A stretch of 64,000 nucleotides of DNA from Saccharomonospora amisosensis (GTDB lineage: Bacteria; Actinomycetota; Actinomycetes; Mycobacteriales; Pseudonocardiaceae). The notes under the pieces are model-generated. The model saw only the letters and a program-made list of their open reading frames with translations. It did no database searches and was not told where the DNA came from. Positions 1 through 8,575 of this stretch are shown in pieces. Each line of letters begins with the position of its first letter. The stretch's first letter is position 1. The translations under genes were made by a program, and so were the position numbers. The DNA lies in assembly GCF_011761185.1 (NCBI RefSeq), contig NZ_JAAOYM010000001.1, forward strand, positions 434,001-498,000, in the 5' to 3' direction.

Positions 1-403
1 CCCAGAACTCGTCGACGAGTCGCCTGCGCTCCTCATCGGACATCGAAGCCAGCTTGTTCATCAGTTTCACCTCGTTCAGTTCGCCACCTCGTTTGACGAC
101 CGCACGAAGCACCGCCCTGCGCAGCCGCAGCACGCGCAGCTGCTCTTCGAGCACCTCCAGGTGCTTGGCCGCCACGGTGCTGACGTCCTGAGTGCGGGCG
201 AGCACGCGTCGCACGTCGGCGAGGCCGACCCCCAACTCGCGCAGTGTGCGCACCAGTTCCAGCCTCGCCAGCGAGGTGGTGTCGTACAGCCGGTAGCCCG
301 CGCTCGTGCGGTCGGTGGGGGGCAGCAAGCCCTCGTCGGAGTAGTAGCGGATGGTCTTGACCGACAATCCGGTCCTGCGTGACAGTTCTCCGATCGTGAA
401 CAC
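1..403 (-). CDS. MerR-family transcriptional regulator (C-terminus outside window)
   Basis: The reverse strand encodes a MerR-type N-terminal DNA-binding domain beginning FTIGELSRRTGLSVKTIRYY, followed by the wing sequence GYRLYD and a long dimerisation helix. It runs off the left edge after about 134 residues. I chose the GTG at 401-403 because AGGGGAG lies 7-8 bases upstream. An in-frame ATG at 428-430 would fall inside the predicted -10 element. The protein should twist a promoter with a long spacer, and such a promoter with a dyad lies directly upstream, so autoregulation is likely. The effector-binding domain is not in the window, so the inducer cannot be inferred. In related genomes folK usually precedes the DUF3180 gene. 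Here this regulator occupies that place. Confidence 0.85.
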   Translation of the reverse strand, partial: MFTIGELSRRTGLSVKTIRYYSDEGLLPPTDRTSAGYRLYDTTSLARLELVRTLRELGVGLADVRRVLARTQDVSTVAAKHLEVLEEQLRVLRLRRAVLRAVVKRGGELNEVKLMNKLASMSDEERRRLVDEFW

Positions 404-428
404 GGCTGGTTCTCCCCTCACCGGCTCC

Positions 429-459
429 ATGCTCGACTCTCCAGCGGGTGGAGAGTCAA
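429..459 (-). promoter_or_regulatory. MerR-type autoregulated promoter with 9-bp inverted repeat
   Basis: Reading the reverse strand, TTGACT (454-459) and GAGCAT (429-434) are separated by 19 bp, the long spacer typical of MerR-controlled promoters. The spacer contains a perfect dyad, GACTCTCCA (435-443) and TGGAGAGTC (449-457), with a 5-bp centre. It faces the MerR gene starting at 403 and also lies 47 bp upstream of the divergent gene at 504. Confidence 0.75.
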
Positions 460-503
460 CCGTCGCACCTCGCCGTGGTCGTGACCTCGCCTACGGTGTA
501 GCC

Positions 504-965
504 ATGCACTTCACGCGGCCACGTGAGTTGGTCTTCGCCACCTTGCTCGGCTTCGGACTGGCGCTGCTGCTCTTCCAGGCCGCGTACGACACGCTGCCGA
601 GTCTGCCTCCGCCCGCGGGCACCACTTTGTTGGTGCTCGCCGTGGTCGAGACCGGGTTGGCCTTCGTGATCAGGGGGCGCATCCGTTCCCGTCGGGTGGT
701 GACGGGCGTCTGGATCGCGCGTGCTGTGGCGCTCGCGAAGGCGTCGTCATTGCTGGGTGCGTTGATGCTCGGGGTCTGGCTCGGCGCGCTGGCGTTCCTC
801 CTGCCACGCGCGGAGCGGCTCACGGCCGCGTCGGAAGATCTTCCAGCAGCGATCATCGGGGTGGCGTGCGCTGCCGCTCTGATCGCCGCGGCGCTGTGGC
901 TGGAGTACTGTTGCCGCGCGCCGGAGCCGCGTGATCGGGACCACGATCAGAAGAAAACCGGTTAG
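504..965 (+). CDS. DUF3180 family membrane protein
   Basis: This 153-residue protein has about four hydrophobic segments (roughly residues 9-26, 38-54, 68-97 and 110-130) and a charged C-terminal tail rich in Asp, Lys and Arg. Length, topology and position upstream of the DUF6779 and pantothenate genes match the actinobacterial DUF3180 family, which normally follows folK. I selected the ATG at 504. A longer frame opens at 351, but that extension overlaps the MerR promoter and has no membrane character. The function of the family is unknown. The 60-bp gap to the next gene and the shared direction suggest one transcript with the downstream cluster. Confidence 0.75.
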   Translation: MHFTRPRELVFATLLGFGLALLLFQAAYDTLPSLPPPAGTTLLVLAVVETGLAFVIRGRIRSRRVVTGVWIARAVALAKASSLLGALMLGVWLGALAFLLPRAERLTAASEDLPAAIIGVACAAALIAAALWLEYCCRAPEPRDRDHDQKKTG

Positions 966-1025
966 CGACTGGAATCCACCGTTCGAAGTACCGATAAGGT
1001 CTCGGCTGGATAACCAGAAGGTACG

Positions 1026-2666
1026 GTGTTGGGCATGAGTGGCGTGGGTGAGGACTCGCGCGGCCGCGCGTCGGGTCGGCCGCTGTTCGCTGCCGGCGTG
1101 CTCCTCGCCATCGCAGCCACGGTAGCCATGGTGTTCACCGAGGATCTGCGCTGGCTACGCCTCGGGATCATCGCCGCGCTGTGGGCCGCCCTGATAGGCG
1201 GGTTCGTGGCGGCGAGATACCGCAAGCAGGCGGCGACCACCGAGCAGGCGGCGGCGAAGGCGCAGGAGATCTACGAGCTGGAGCTCGAACGCGAGATCGC
1301 AGCTCGCCGAGAGTTCGAGCTGGATGTCGAGGCGCAGACCAGGGAACGGGTTGAGGACGAGACGCAGGAGGAGCTACAGGCCCTGCGCTCGGAAGTCACC
1401 GCTCTGCGTGAGAGCCTGCAGGCGCTGTTCGGCGGTGAGGTGCTGTGGGAGCGGGTCGCGCTCACCGCGCAGTCGACCAGGATGCGGTCGCTGACGGAGG
1501 AGCCGAGGGTGGTCACCGCGGGCGACTCCAACGGCGGCAGACCGGCGCAGATCACGGCAGGCAAGAAGCTGGCCGAACTCGCGGAGCGACCCACCGAACT
1601 GATCGCTGCCGTCCGAGAGTTCGAAGCACAGTCATCACAGCAGGCCGAACACTCCGCCTTCGACCAATCTGCCTTCGACCAATCTGCCTTCGACCAATCT
1701 GCCTTCGACCATGTCGAGGCCGAGCCGGAGCAGCAGCCGGAGCAGCCGAGGACCAGATTCGTTCCGCGCCCTTCGCGGCCGGCCGAGCAGAGCAGACCCT
1801 CCCAGCGGCCGGTCGAACCCGCCACGCGCAGGGTGCAGCCCGTCGACCGCGGCGGCCTGCCGGGTGCGCGTGAAGCGGCGGCCAGGGCGAGAGCCGAGAT
1901 GTCGAGGCCTCGGCAGCAGCCGGTGAATCGGCCCGCCGCGCGAGCGGAGCGATCCCGAACCGAATCGGCCTCCGCCGAGTCGCGCGGTGTGCAAGGCGCG
2001 GCTACGAAGGCGGCTCACCCGCCGCCAACCCCTCCCACGCGACCGGCCCAGCACGCCCCTGCACGCAGCGGGCCACCTGCCGACCCCGCGAGGTCCGCGG
2101 CGGACAAGCAGGAGGCCAATCCTTCCTCGGCCGCGCGGCCGCAGCGCCCGACGAAACGGCAGTCCCCTCCCGAACAACCCACCGAGTTCACCGGCGGGCT
2201 CGACCTGGATTCCGCGCCCACGAGAACCACGCGGCCTCCGATGGAGGCCGAGCGTGCGGCCAGGACCACGAGGCGCGAACCGGCAGCCGAACCACAGACC
2301 CGCGTCACCGAACCGACGCCGCCGCAGCCGAATCCGACGTTGCCCCCCGAAATCCGGGAGGTGCGAAGCAGGCCGGGCGGTCGCAGGCGCAGGGCCGAGC
2401 CCGACGACGTCGAGGTCCCCGCCGTGTCCGGCGGCAGGCGATACCGGTCCGACGACGAGCCGCCCCCGTGGGAGGCCTTCGGCGAAACCTCCGGCTCCCG
2501 GGGCGGACCGGAAGGTCGCAGGGCTGCCGGGGACACCGCGGGCGACTACGCCGCGGAGACCGACGAGTCGTCCGGGTCGCATGCCGAAGGCCGCTCGGTG
2601 AGCGAGTTGCTGGCCGCCCACGGTGCGAACGTGTCAAGGCCGCGCCGCAGGCGCCGCGCAGACTGA
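1026..2666 (+). CDS. DUF6779 family membrane protein with long disordered tail
   Basis: This 546-residue protein starts with two closely spaced membrane segments (about residues 21-37 and 45-62). A strongly charged coiled coil follows at about 70-135 (repeated Glu, Arg and Gln), then a conserved patch around 136-190 (LFGGEVLWERVALTAQSTR). The remaining 350 residues are Pro, Arg, Ala and Glu-rich low-complexity sequence. It matches the DUF6779 proteins that sit between DUF3180 and the pantothenate genes in actinomycetes. Their role is unknown; an envelope-anchored scaffold is a guess. The start is either GTG 1026, with AGAAGG four bases upstream, or ATG 1035. A tandem SAFDQ repeat lies in the tail. 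Confidence 0.75.
   Translation: MLGMSGVGEDSRGRASGRPLFAAGVLLAIAATVAMVFTEDLRWLRLGIIAALWAALIGGFVAARYRKQAATTEQAAAKAQEIYELELEREIAARREFELDVEAQTRERVEDETQEELQALRSEVTALRESLQALFGGEVLWERVALTAQSTRMRSLTEEPRVVTAGDSNGGRPAQITAGKKLAELAERPTELIAAVREFEAQSSQQAEHSAFDQSAFDQSAFDQSAFDHVEAEPEQQPEQPRTRFVPRPSRPAEQSRPSQRPVEPATRRVQPVDRGGLPGAREAAARARAEMSRPRQQPVNRPAARAERSRTESASAESRGVQGAATKAAHPPPTPPTRPAQHAPARSGPPADPARSAADKQEANPSSAARPQRPTKRQSPPEQPTEFTGGLDLDSAPTRTTRPPMEAERAARTTRREPAAEPQTRVTEPTPPQPNPTLPPEIREVRSRPGGRRRRAEPDDVEVPAVSGGRRYRSDDEPPPWEAFGETSGSRGGPEGRRAAGDTAGDYAAETDESSGSHAEGRSVSELLAAHGANVSRPRRRRRAD
1653..1711 (+). repeat. 15-bp in-frame tandem repeat (about 3.9 units) encoding SAFDQ
   Basis: Four consecutive 15-bp units, TCYGCCTTCGACCAA, lie inside the DUF6779 gene. 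Units 2-4 are identical over 14 bases, while unit 1 differs at one base and the last ends in CCAT. Each unit adds Ser-Ala-Phe-Asp-Gln. Near-identity at the DNA level suggests recent expansion by slippage. Confidence 0.9.
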
Positions 2667-2729
2667 ACCGGCGAATCGGCTCACGGGCTCGGTGGGAACG
2701 CTTGCGGTGGCCCTCGTTAGGGTGCCCGC

Positions 2730-3890
2730 GTGAAGGCAGAGACCACCGGGCGACCGCGACATCGGTTGCGTAGGCATCCGCCGCGCCGGTTGGCCGTGTT
2801 GTTGCCGATCGCGGGTCTCGTGGGGGTGGCGTTGTGTGGCCTGCTCGTGCTCACGCTGGCCACCGTCAGGGTCGGCGTGGTGGCGGTGGCCATCGGTGTC
2901 GTGGCCTCGACCCTTCCTGTCACCCTGGTGGTGGCGGCCTTCCTGTGGATCGACAGGTGGGAGCCGGAGCCTGCCAAGCTGTTGCTGCTCACCTTCGCCT
3001 GGGGCGCGTTCGTGGCGACACTCACCGCCCTGCTGATCAACGACACCGCTGAAGCGGTGGGTGACCTGCTGCTGGGTACGGGCAGTGGCGGCAAGGTGAG
3101 CGCACTCGTTTCCGCACCGCTGGTCGAGGAGGCGGTCAAGGCGGTGCCGGTATTCGCGATCCTGCTGCGTCGTTCGCAGGAGTTCGACGGCCTGGTGGAC
3201 GGCATCGTGTACGCCGGTATCAGCGCGGCCGGGTTCGCCTTCACCGAGAACATCTACTACTTCGGGCGAGCGTTCGCCGAGTACGGCTTCGGCGACGGGG
3301 CGAGCGCGGGTGTGCTCGCGGCGTTCCTGCTGCGCGGTGTGCTCTCCCCGTTCGCGCACCCGCTGTTCACGGTGCTGACGGGTATCGGCGTCGGCCTCGT
3401 CGTCAGGGCAGGCCGTCGCTCGCTGAAGGTGCTGGTTCCGCTGGGGGCCTACCTGTGTGCGGTGTTCCTGCACGCGCTGTGGAACGCGGCCGCAACCCTG
3501 GGCGGCGCCGCGACGTTCCTCGACGTCTATTTTCTGATCATGGTGCCGATCTTCATCGCGGTGTTGCTGCTTGTGCTGTGGCAGCGTCGACGCGAACAGC
3601 GGATCATCGCCGCGGCCTTGCCTCAGCTGGCGGCCAACGGCTGGATCGCGCGCTCGGAGGTGCCGTTGCTGGCCAGTCTGCGCGGCAGAAGGCGCTGGCG
3701 CGGGCAGGCGCGCAAGGAGTCGGGCAGGCACGCAGCCAGGGCTGTGGCCGCCTACCAGGCGAGTGTCACAGAGCTGGCGTTCCAGCGCCGGTGGTCGACC
3801 GAGGAGGGCGGTACGAGCGGTCGCCATGACGACCTCGTCGACGTCGTCATGCAGGCCAGGGCTGAAGCGGTACGGCTGGCGGCTCGGTGA
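2730..3890 (+). CDS. PrsW-family intramembrane metalloprotease
   Basis: The 386-residue protein has about eight membrane segments after a basic N-terminus. It carries the PrsW signatures: EEAVKA (EExxK, about residue 133), FAFTENIYY (FxxxEN, about 169), and conserved histidines in FAHP and FLHALW. Family members are membrane proteases; Bacillus PrsW cleaves the anti-sigma factor RsiW, but this protein's substrate is unknown. The C-terminal 90 residues are basic and cytoplasmic, an extension beyond the catalytic core. The GTG at 2730 is the earliest start that keeps the basic leader. It lies 63 bp after the DUF6779 gene in the same direction, an arrangement seen in related actinomycetes. Confidence 0.88.
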   Translation: MKAETTGRPRHRLRRHPPRRLAVLLPIAGLVGVALCGLLVLTLATVRVGVVAVAIGVVASTLPVTLVVAAFLWIDRWEPEPAKLLLLTFAWGAFVATLTALLINDTAEAVGDLLLGTGSGGKVSALVSAPLVEEAVKAVPVFAILLRRSQEFDGLVDGIVYAGISAAGFAFTENIYYFGRAFAEYGFGDGASAGVLAAFLLRGVLSPFAHPLFTVLTGIGVGLVVRAGRRSLKVLVPLGAYLCAVFLHALWNAAATLGGAATFLDVYFLIMVPIFIAVLLLVLWQRRREQRIIAAALPQLAANGWIARSEVPLLASLRGRRRWRGQARKESGRHAARAVAAYQASVTELAFQRRWSTEEGGTSGRHDDLVDVVMQARAEAVRLAAR

Positions 3891-4050
3891 TGACCGGACC
3901 GGGTGAAGTGCGGGTGAAGCTGGTCACCTACGCGCCGTCGCTGAGAGTTCACGGGCTAGTCTCGCGCGCGTCGTCTGGTACCCGCGTCCGCAGAGTGGGA
4001 CTGGAACGAGCTTGGGAGTCGTTGAGCATGAGCGTCCAGTGGGGCACGCG

Positions 4051-4944
4051 ATGACACGCCCTGCCCGACTCGCGGTAGGCGTGGTATCGGCAGGCAGGGT
4101 CGGCAGCGTGCTGGGTGCCGCGCTGGCCCGTGCCGGGCACACGGTGGTGGCGGCGTCCGGCGTCTCGGACGCGTCGGTGCGGCGAGCCGAGCGGTTGTTG
4201 CCCGGAGTGCCCCTGCTGGCGCCCGACGAGGTGGCGAGGCAGGCCGATCTCGTGCTGCTCGCCCTTCCCGACGACGCGCTCGGCCCGATGGTGAACGGGC
4301 TCGCGGCGACCGGGGCTTTCCGCGCCGGGCAGATTGTCGTGCACACCTCCGGCGCTCACGGCGTCGGTGTGCTGACACCCGCGGTCGAGGCGGGTGCGCT
4401 CCCGCTAGCACTGCATCCCGTGATGACGTTCACCGGCCGCCCCGAGGACCTGGAGCGGATGTCCGCCTGCAGCGTCGGCGTCACGGCAACGGAGGCTGAC
4501 GAGGCCGCCTGGAACGTCGGTGAGGCGCTGACCGTGGAGATGGGTGCGGAACCCGTCCGAATACCCGAGCAGACGCGCCCGCTCTACCACGCCGCACTCG
4601 CGCACGGTGCCAACCATCTCGTCACACTGGTCGCGGACTGCGTGCAACTGCTGCGCTCCGGGGGAGTGCGGACCCCGGAGCGGCTACTCGCTCCGCTACT
4701 GTCCGCCGCGCTGGACAACGTGCTGCGGCAGGGCGACCGTGCACTCACCGGCCCGGTGGCACGCGGCGACACTGGCACGGTGACCACCCACCTCGGTGTC
4801 CTCGCGCGACGCGCCCCGGAGCTGCTGCCCGCCTACACGGTCCTGGCACGCAGGACGGTCATGCGGGCGCGCGATGCGGGCCTGCTCGGCGGTGTCGAGG
4901 CAGCCGAGATCACCAACCTGCTCGACGACGGACGTGATGCTTGA
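4051..4944 (+). CDS. Rossmann-like / DUF2520 protein, candidate ketopantoate-type reductase
   Basis: This is a 297-residue two-domain protein. The N-terminal domain has a dinucleotide-binding loop (GVVSAGRVGSVLGAALARAG, about residues 8-27). The C-terminal helical domain matches DUF2520 and resembles the C-terminal domain of ketopantoate and pyrroline-carboxylate reductases. Its TGA at 4942-4944 is followed immediately by the GTG of panC, so translation is probably coupled. No panE is visible nearby, and the context suggests a reductase role in pantothenate synthesis, which is inference. I chose ATG 4051, with GGGG eight bases upstream, over TTG 4012 because the family normally begins just before the nucleotide loop. 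Confidence 0.8.
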   Translation: MTRPARLAVGVVSAGRVGSVLGAALARAGHTVVAASGVSDASVRRAERLLPGVPLLAPDEVARQADLVLLALPDDALGPMVNGLAATGAFRAGQIVVHTSGAHGVGVLTPAVEAGALPLALHPVMTFTGRPEDLERMSACSVGVTATEADEAAWNVGEALTVEMGAEPVRIPEQTRPLYHAALAHGANHLVTLVADCVQLLRSGGVRTPERLLAPLLSAALDNVLRQGDRALTGPVARGDTGTVTTHLGVLARRAPELLPAYTVLARRTVMRARDAGLLGGVEAAEITNLLDDGRDA

Positions 4945-5859
4945 GTGAGTACACCCAGGTTCAGCCGGGGCGAGTTGAACACCTACCGCAAGCCCGGCGA
5001 GGTCAGGCAGGTCACCGCGGCGCTGCGCGCGGTCGGCCGCAACGTGGCGCTCGTACCCACGATGGGCGCGTTGCATGCTGGTCACCGCGAGTTGCTTCGC
5101 CGCGCGAAGCGGCTGCCGAACACCGTCGTGGCCGCATCGATCTTCGTCAACCCGCTGCAGTTCGGCGCGGGCGAGGACTTCGAGGCCTACCCGCGGCCGC
5201 TCGAACGCGACCTCGAGGTGCTGGCCGACGCGGGGGTGGAGATCGCGTTCACCCCGAGCGAAGCCGACCTCTACGAGCCCGAGGCCGCGGTGACCGTGCA
5301 GCCCGGTGTACTCGGCACCGAACTGGAGGGGCAACACCGGCCGGGGCACTTCGCCGGGGTGCTGACAGTGGTGGCGAAGTTGTTCAACATCGTCCGCCCG
5401 CACTACGCCTTCTTCGGGGAGAAGGACTACCAGCAGTTGGTGCTCATCCGGCGAATGGTGCGCGACCTGAACATGGAGACCAGGGTGCTGGGGGTGCCCA
5501 CAGTGCGGGAGCCGGACGGTCTCGCACTCTCGTCACGCAACGTTTACTTGCGCCCCTCGGAGCGTGAGCAGGCGGTGGCCCTTTCCGCCGCGCTCACCGC
5601 GGGCGCGCATGCCGGGCAGCGGGGAGCTGAGGCGGTGCTGCGTGAGGCACGGCGCACGCTCGCCGCGTGCCCCGAGGTGGCTGTCGACTACCTGGAGTTG
5701 CGTGGTACCGATCTCGGTCCCGCGCCCGTCGACGGCGAGGCGCGGCTGCTGGTGGCCGCGAGGGTGGGGACAACCCGCCTGATCGACAACGTCGGTGTTT
5801 CGTTGGGTTCGGCTGCCGAGCAGCCGCGCGAGCGGGCCGGCGAGGACGCAGGGGTGTAG
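4945..5859 (+). CDS. panC: Pantoate--beta-alanine ligase
   Basis: PanC condenses pantoate with beta-alanine using ATP, via a pantoyl adenylate, in the cytoplasm. The 304-residue protein shows the nucleotidyltransferase signatures [10 protein letters not shown] (about residues 38-47), SIFVNPLQF (65-73), [11 protein letters not shown] and FGEKDYQQL, and the second signature [10 protein letters not shown]. The length is normal for the family. GTG 4945 follows the stop of the DUF2520 gene with no gap. A short tail of about 20 residues after the conserved core is poorly conserved. panD follows after 13 bp, and together they use the beta-alanine that PanD produces. Confidence 0.97.
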   Translation: MSTPRFSRGELNTYRKPGEVRQVTAALRAVGRNVALVPTMGALHAGHRELLRRAKRLPNTVVAASIFVNPLQFGAGEDFEAYPRPLERDLEVLADAGVEIAFTPSEADLYEPEAAVTVQPGVLGTELEGQHRPGHFAGVLTVVAKLFNIVRPHYAFFGEKDYQQLVLIRRMVRDLNMETRVLGVPTVREPDGLALSSRNVYLRPSEREQAVALSAALTAGAHAGQRGAEAVLREARRTLAACPEVAVDYLELRGTDLGPAPVDGEARLLVAARVGTTRLIDNVGVSLGSAAEQPRERAGEDAGV

Positions 5860-5872
5860 AGGAGAGTCCACG

Positions 5873-6373
5873 ATGTACCGCACGATGTTGAAGTCCAAGA
5901 TCCACCGGGCAACGGTGACGCAGGCGGACCTGCACTACGTCGGTTCGGTCACGGTCGACGAGCGGCTCATGGAGGCGGCGGACCTGCTCCCGGGCGAGCA
6001 GGTCACCATCGTCGACGTCACCAACGGCGCGCGGTTGGAGACCTACGTCATCACGGGCGAACGGGACAGCGGTGTCATCGGGATCAATGGTGCGGCGGCG
6101 CACCTGGTACATCCCGGCGACATCGTCATCCTGATCGCGTACGGGCACATGGACTCCGCCGAGGCGGCCGCTTTCCGCCCCCGGGTGGTGTTCGTCGACG
6201 CGGACAACCGCGTCGTCGAAGCCGGTGAGGATCCCGCGGACGTGCCGGCGGGCTCTGGTCTCGTGAGCGGCGCGTTGCCGGTCGGTCAGCAGCACGGCGA
6301 GTCGCGGGCCTTCCCGGTCGCTGAGACGGTCGACGCCGCGCGGCTCGACGCGCTGCTGCACGCGGAGGGCTAG
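5873..6373 (+). CDS. panD: Aspartate 1-decarboxylase precursor
   Basis: PanD decarboxylates L-aspartate to beta-alanine using a pyruvoyl group made by self-cleavage. The cleavage pair Gly24-Ser25 is present ([10 protein letters not shown]), as are Lys9, Tyr22 and the conserved NGA and INGAAAHL loops. GAGGAGAG upstream supports ATG 5873. The protein has 166 residues, against about 126-140 for most PanD. The extra 30-35 residues form a C-terminal tail rich in Ala, Gly, Glu and Val. Its last base overlaps the first base of coaX (TAGTG), indicating coupling of PanD with CoaX. Confidence 0.96.
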   Translation: MYRTMLKSKIHRATVTQADLHYVGSVTVDERLMEAADLLPGEQVTIVDVTNGARLETYVITGERDSGVIGINGAAAHLVHPGDIVILIAYGHMDSAEAAAFRPRVVFVDADNRVVEAGEDPADVPAGSGLVSGALPVGQQHGESRAFPVAETVDAARLDALLHAEG

Positions 6374-7179
6374 TGCTGCTCACCGTCGATGTCGGTAACA
6401 CCAACATCGTGCTCGGCCTCCACTCCGGGCGCGGGGAGAACGCCGAGTTGGTGCGGGACTGGCGGATGCGCACCGACGCGCGGATGACTGCCGACGAGCT
6501 TTCCCTGACGATGCGTGGGCTGCTCGGCCGTTACGCCGACAAGGTCACCGGGATCTGTGCGCTGTCCACGGTGCCCGCGGTGCTCCGCGAGCTGCGGACG
6601 ATGCTCTCCCGGTACTACCCGAACGTGCCGAAGGTCGTCGTGGAACCTGGGGTGCGCACGGGAGTCCCGCTGCTGGTGGACAACCCCAAGGAGGTAGGGG
6701 GTGACCGGCTTGTCAACACCCTCGCCGCACACCACCTGCACAACACCGCCTGTGTGGTCGTGGACTTCGGCACCTCCACCAATGTTGATGCCATCTCGGC
6801 GAAGGGCGAGTTCCTCGGCGGCGCCTTCGCGCCCGGCATCGACATTTCCGTGGACGCCTTGGCGTCACGCGCCGCAGCGCTGCGCAAGGTCGAGTTGGTG
6901 GCGCCAAGATCGGTGATCGGTAAGAACACGGTCGAGTGCCTGCAATCAGGAATCCTGTACGGATTCGCGGGACAGGTCGACGGCCTGGTGCGGCGGATCA
7001 TCAAGGAACTGGTGTCCACTCCTGGCGAACGGGTAGAGGTGATCGCGACGGGCGGACTCGCCCCGCTTGTGCTCAACGAGTCGGAAACGATCACCGAGCA
7101 CGTGCCGGAGTTGACGCTGCTCGGCCTGCGGCTGGCCTATGAGCGCAACATCACCGGCGGACGGCCCGCAGCGCGGTAG
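6373..7179 (+). CDS. coaX: Type III pantothenate kinase
   Basis: CoaX phosphorylates pantothenate, the first step from pantothenate to CoA. The 268-residue protein has the ASKHA-fold phosphate loop DVGNTN at its start, the pantothenate-binding GGDRLVN segment, and the second nucleotide motif VVDFGTSTNVD followed by GGAFAPGI. Length and motif order are typical of type III kinases, which are insensitive to CoA feedback. The GTG at 6373 overlaps the panD stop. The 3' end overlaps the convergent methyltransferase gene by 29 bp. Confidence 0.96.
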   Translation: MLLTVDVGNTNIVLGLHSGRGENAELVRDWRMRTDARMTADELSLTMRGLLGRYADKVTGICALSTVPAVLRELRTMLSRYYPNVPKVVVEPGVRTGVPLLVDNPKEVGGDRLVNTLAAHHLHNTACVVVDFGTSTNVDAISAKGEFLGGAFAPGIDISVDALASRAAALRKVELVAPRSVIGKNTVECLQSGILYGFAGQVDGLVRRIIKELVSTPGERVEVIATGGLAPLVLNESETITEHVPELTLLGLRLAYERNITGGRPAAR

Positions 7180-7909
7180 TCACCATCGGCCTGTCGAACT
7201 CGCCCCGCGCTGTTTGTGGTCGCGACGCCAGGATCTGCCTTGCCCGCCGCAGTAGTGCCGCGCGTTCGCGCTCGGAGGAGATCAGTACGTGTGAGTGAGT
7301 CGCGAGCGTCTCTACCATGCTGTGCGCGGTGCGACGTTGCACGTGCGGAAACCGGTCGCGCTGAAACGGGCAGAACGCTTCGTGTGAGGGCAGCCGGTGG
7401 GGGTAGGCTCTGCCGCCGCCGGACTTCATGAGCGCGGCGAACTCCGCGACCCACGGGTAGACCTCGTCGTCGTCGTTCCACAGCAGCAGCACGACACCGC
7501 CAGGGCGAAGGACTCGCGCGATGTCCTCGAGCGCGGCCTCGCCGTCGAACCAGTGGAACGCCTGCCCGATGCAGACCGCGTCCATCGATCCGTTTCGTAG
7601 TGGGATTTCTTCCGCGGTTCCTTTCAGCGCGGCGACATCGGGCAGTGACTCGCGCAACTGCGTGAGCATGTCGAGGTCGGGCTCGACGGCGGTGACCGCG
7701 CCGAATGCCCGCAGTGTCGCGGCGAGTTTCCCGGTTCCCGCCGCGAGATCGAGCAGCCGTTTCACCATCCCCGCCGGTTCGAGCCCCCACTCCACCGCTT
7801 CGGTCGGGTAATCGGGCCGGTGTTCGGCGTAGGCGCGTGCCCGCGCGCCGAACGATGCCGCGCGAAGGGCGCGGACGTGTTCGGCGGGATCTCGCGGCAC
7901 ATCGTTCAT
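7151..7909 (-). CDS. Class I SAM-dependent methyltransferase
   Basis: The 252-residue protein has a class I methyltransferase fold. Motif I is LLDLAAGTGKLAATL (about residues 52-66), an acidic end to strand 2 follows (TAVEPDLDML), and then GTAEEIPL, the FHWFDGEAAL region and VLRPGGVVLLLW. The phrase AFHWFD is typical of a subgroup annotated as methyltransferase type 11 with unknown substrates. The ATG at 7909 is the natural start. The gene is convergent with coaX and overlaps it by 29 bp, so the two transcripts could interfere. In many relatives lysine-tRNA ligase genes lie between coaX and lsr2; here this gene stands in that interval. Confidence 0.85.
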   Translation of the reverse strand: MNDVPRDPAEHVRALRAASFGARARAYAEHRPDYPTEAVEWGLEPAGMVKRLLDLAAGTGKLAATLRAFGAVTAVEPDLDMLTQLRESLPDVAALKGTAEEIPLRNGSMDAVCIGQAFHWFDGEAALEDIARVLRPGGVVLLLWNDDDEVYPWVAEFAALMKSGGGRAYPHRLPSHEAFCPFQRDRFPHVQRRTAHSMVETLATHSHVLISSERERAALLRRARQILASRPQTARGEFDRPMVTTALRAVRR

Positions 7910-8575
7910 GCGGAGATTCTGCGGGCTACGACCTGGTCGGCCAACCGGTTCTCGCCCGTCCGTGCGTCAGCGGCACCTCACCGTGGCCACTCTTCCGCGG
8001 TGAAAGCACAGGAATGCATGATGCACAGTCGTGTCGGTCCCGCCTTCACCGGCTTCGGGTTAGCACACCCGTCGCCGGGTGCGATCGGCCGTGCGATAAG
8101 CGGCGTGTTCGCGAATCTTCGCATTCGCCCGAGTTCTCCACCCGGAGATTATTGTCGGCCTGTCGACGCTTGCTCACCAAAGACGCAGGGCGGCAACCGG
8201 GCAGGGATCGTCGAACAGACCCTGTGCGATACATTCGTACCGTGCGAACCGTGCGGCCCCTAGTGGTCGAACCCGGCGCCCTGCCGGGGCGTTGCGGCAG
8301 GCCGATGATTCCTTCGTGCCGGGTCGGGTATTACCGCCAAGCGGAGGTACTCGAATAGGAGTCAACCGGTTACCGATGGCACTCGGCGGTTCCGGTATCC
8401 GGGAAACGATCCGGCTTCGCCTGGTACGAACGCAAATAGCGGCCACGGCGCGCCGCAATCAACAGAAGGTGATTTGCGTTTATGCGCCCAAGCGGGTATT
8501 AAGGTTCCCAGTCGGGTCTTTTCGTCTGGGCATGGGCACCACGTGATCTAATGTTGGCTTAACAGGAGGAATCAG
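7910..8575. other. Long intergenic region upstream of lsr2
   Basis: No convincing gene is present in these 666 bases. The frames that stay open lack recognisable protein character. The right half (about 8090-8575) has visibly lower GC than its surroundings and contains the likely lsr2 promoter. Low GC upstream of a gene for an AT-preferring nucleoid protein fits Lsr2 autoregulation, but that is inference. Confidence 0.5.
8474..8502 (+). promoter_or_regulatory. Predicted lsr2 promoter
   Basis: TTGCGT (8474-8479) and TATTAA (8497-8502) are spaced by exactly 17 bp and resemble a housekeeping sigma promoter. Transcription would start near 8509, giving a 5' leader of about 65 bases before the lsr2 ATG. 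Confidence 0.6.

Noticed and set aside
2634-3827. A 397-codon frame antisense to prsW
   Set aside because: High His, Arg and Gln content and no domain. PrsW has clear motifs on the other strand.
7910-8575. Small open frames upstream of lsr2 as genes
   Set aside because: No ribosome-binding sites or protein-like composition. The region looks like a long promoter area.
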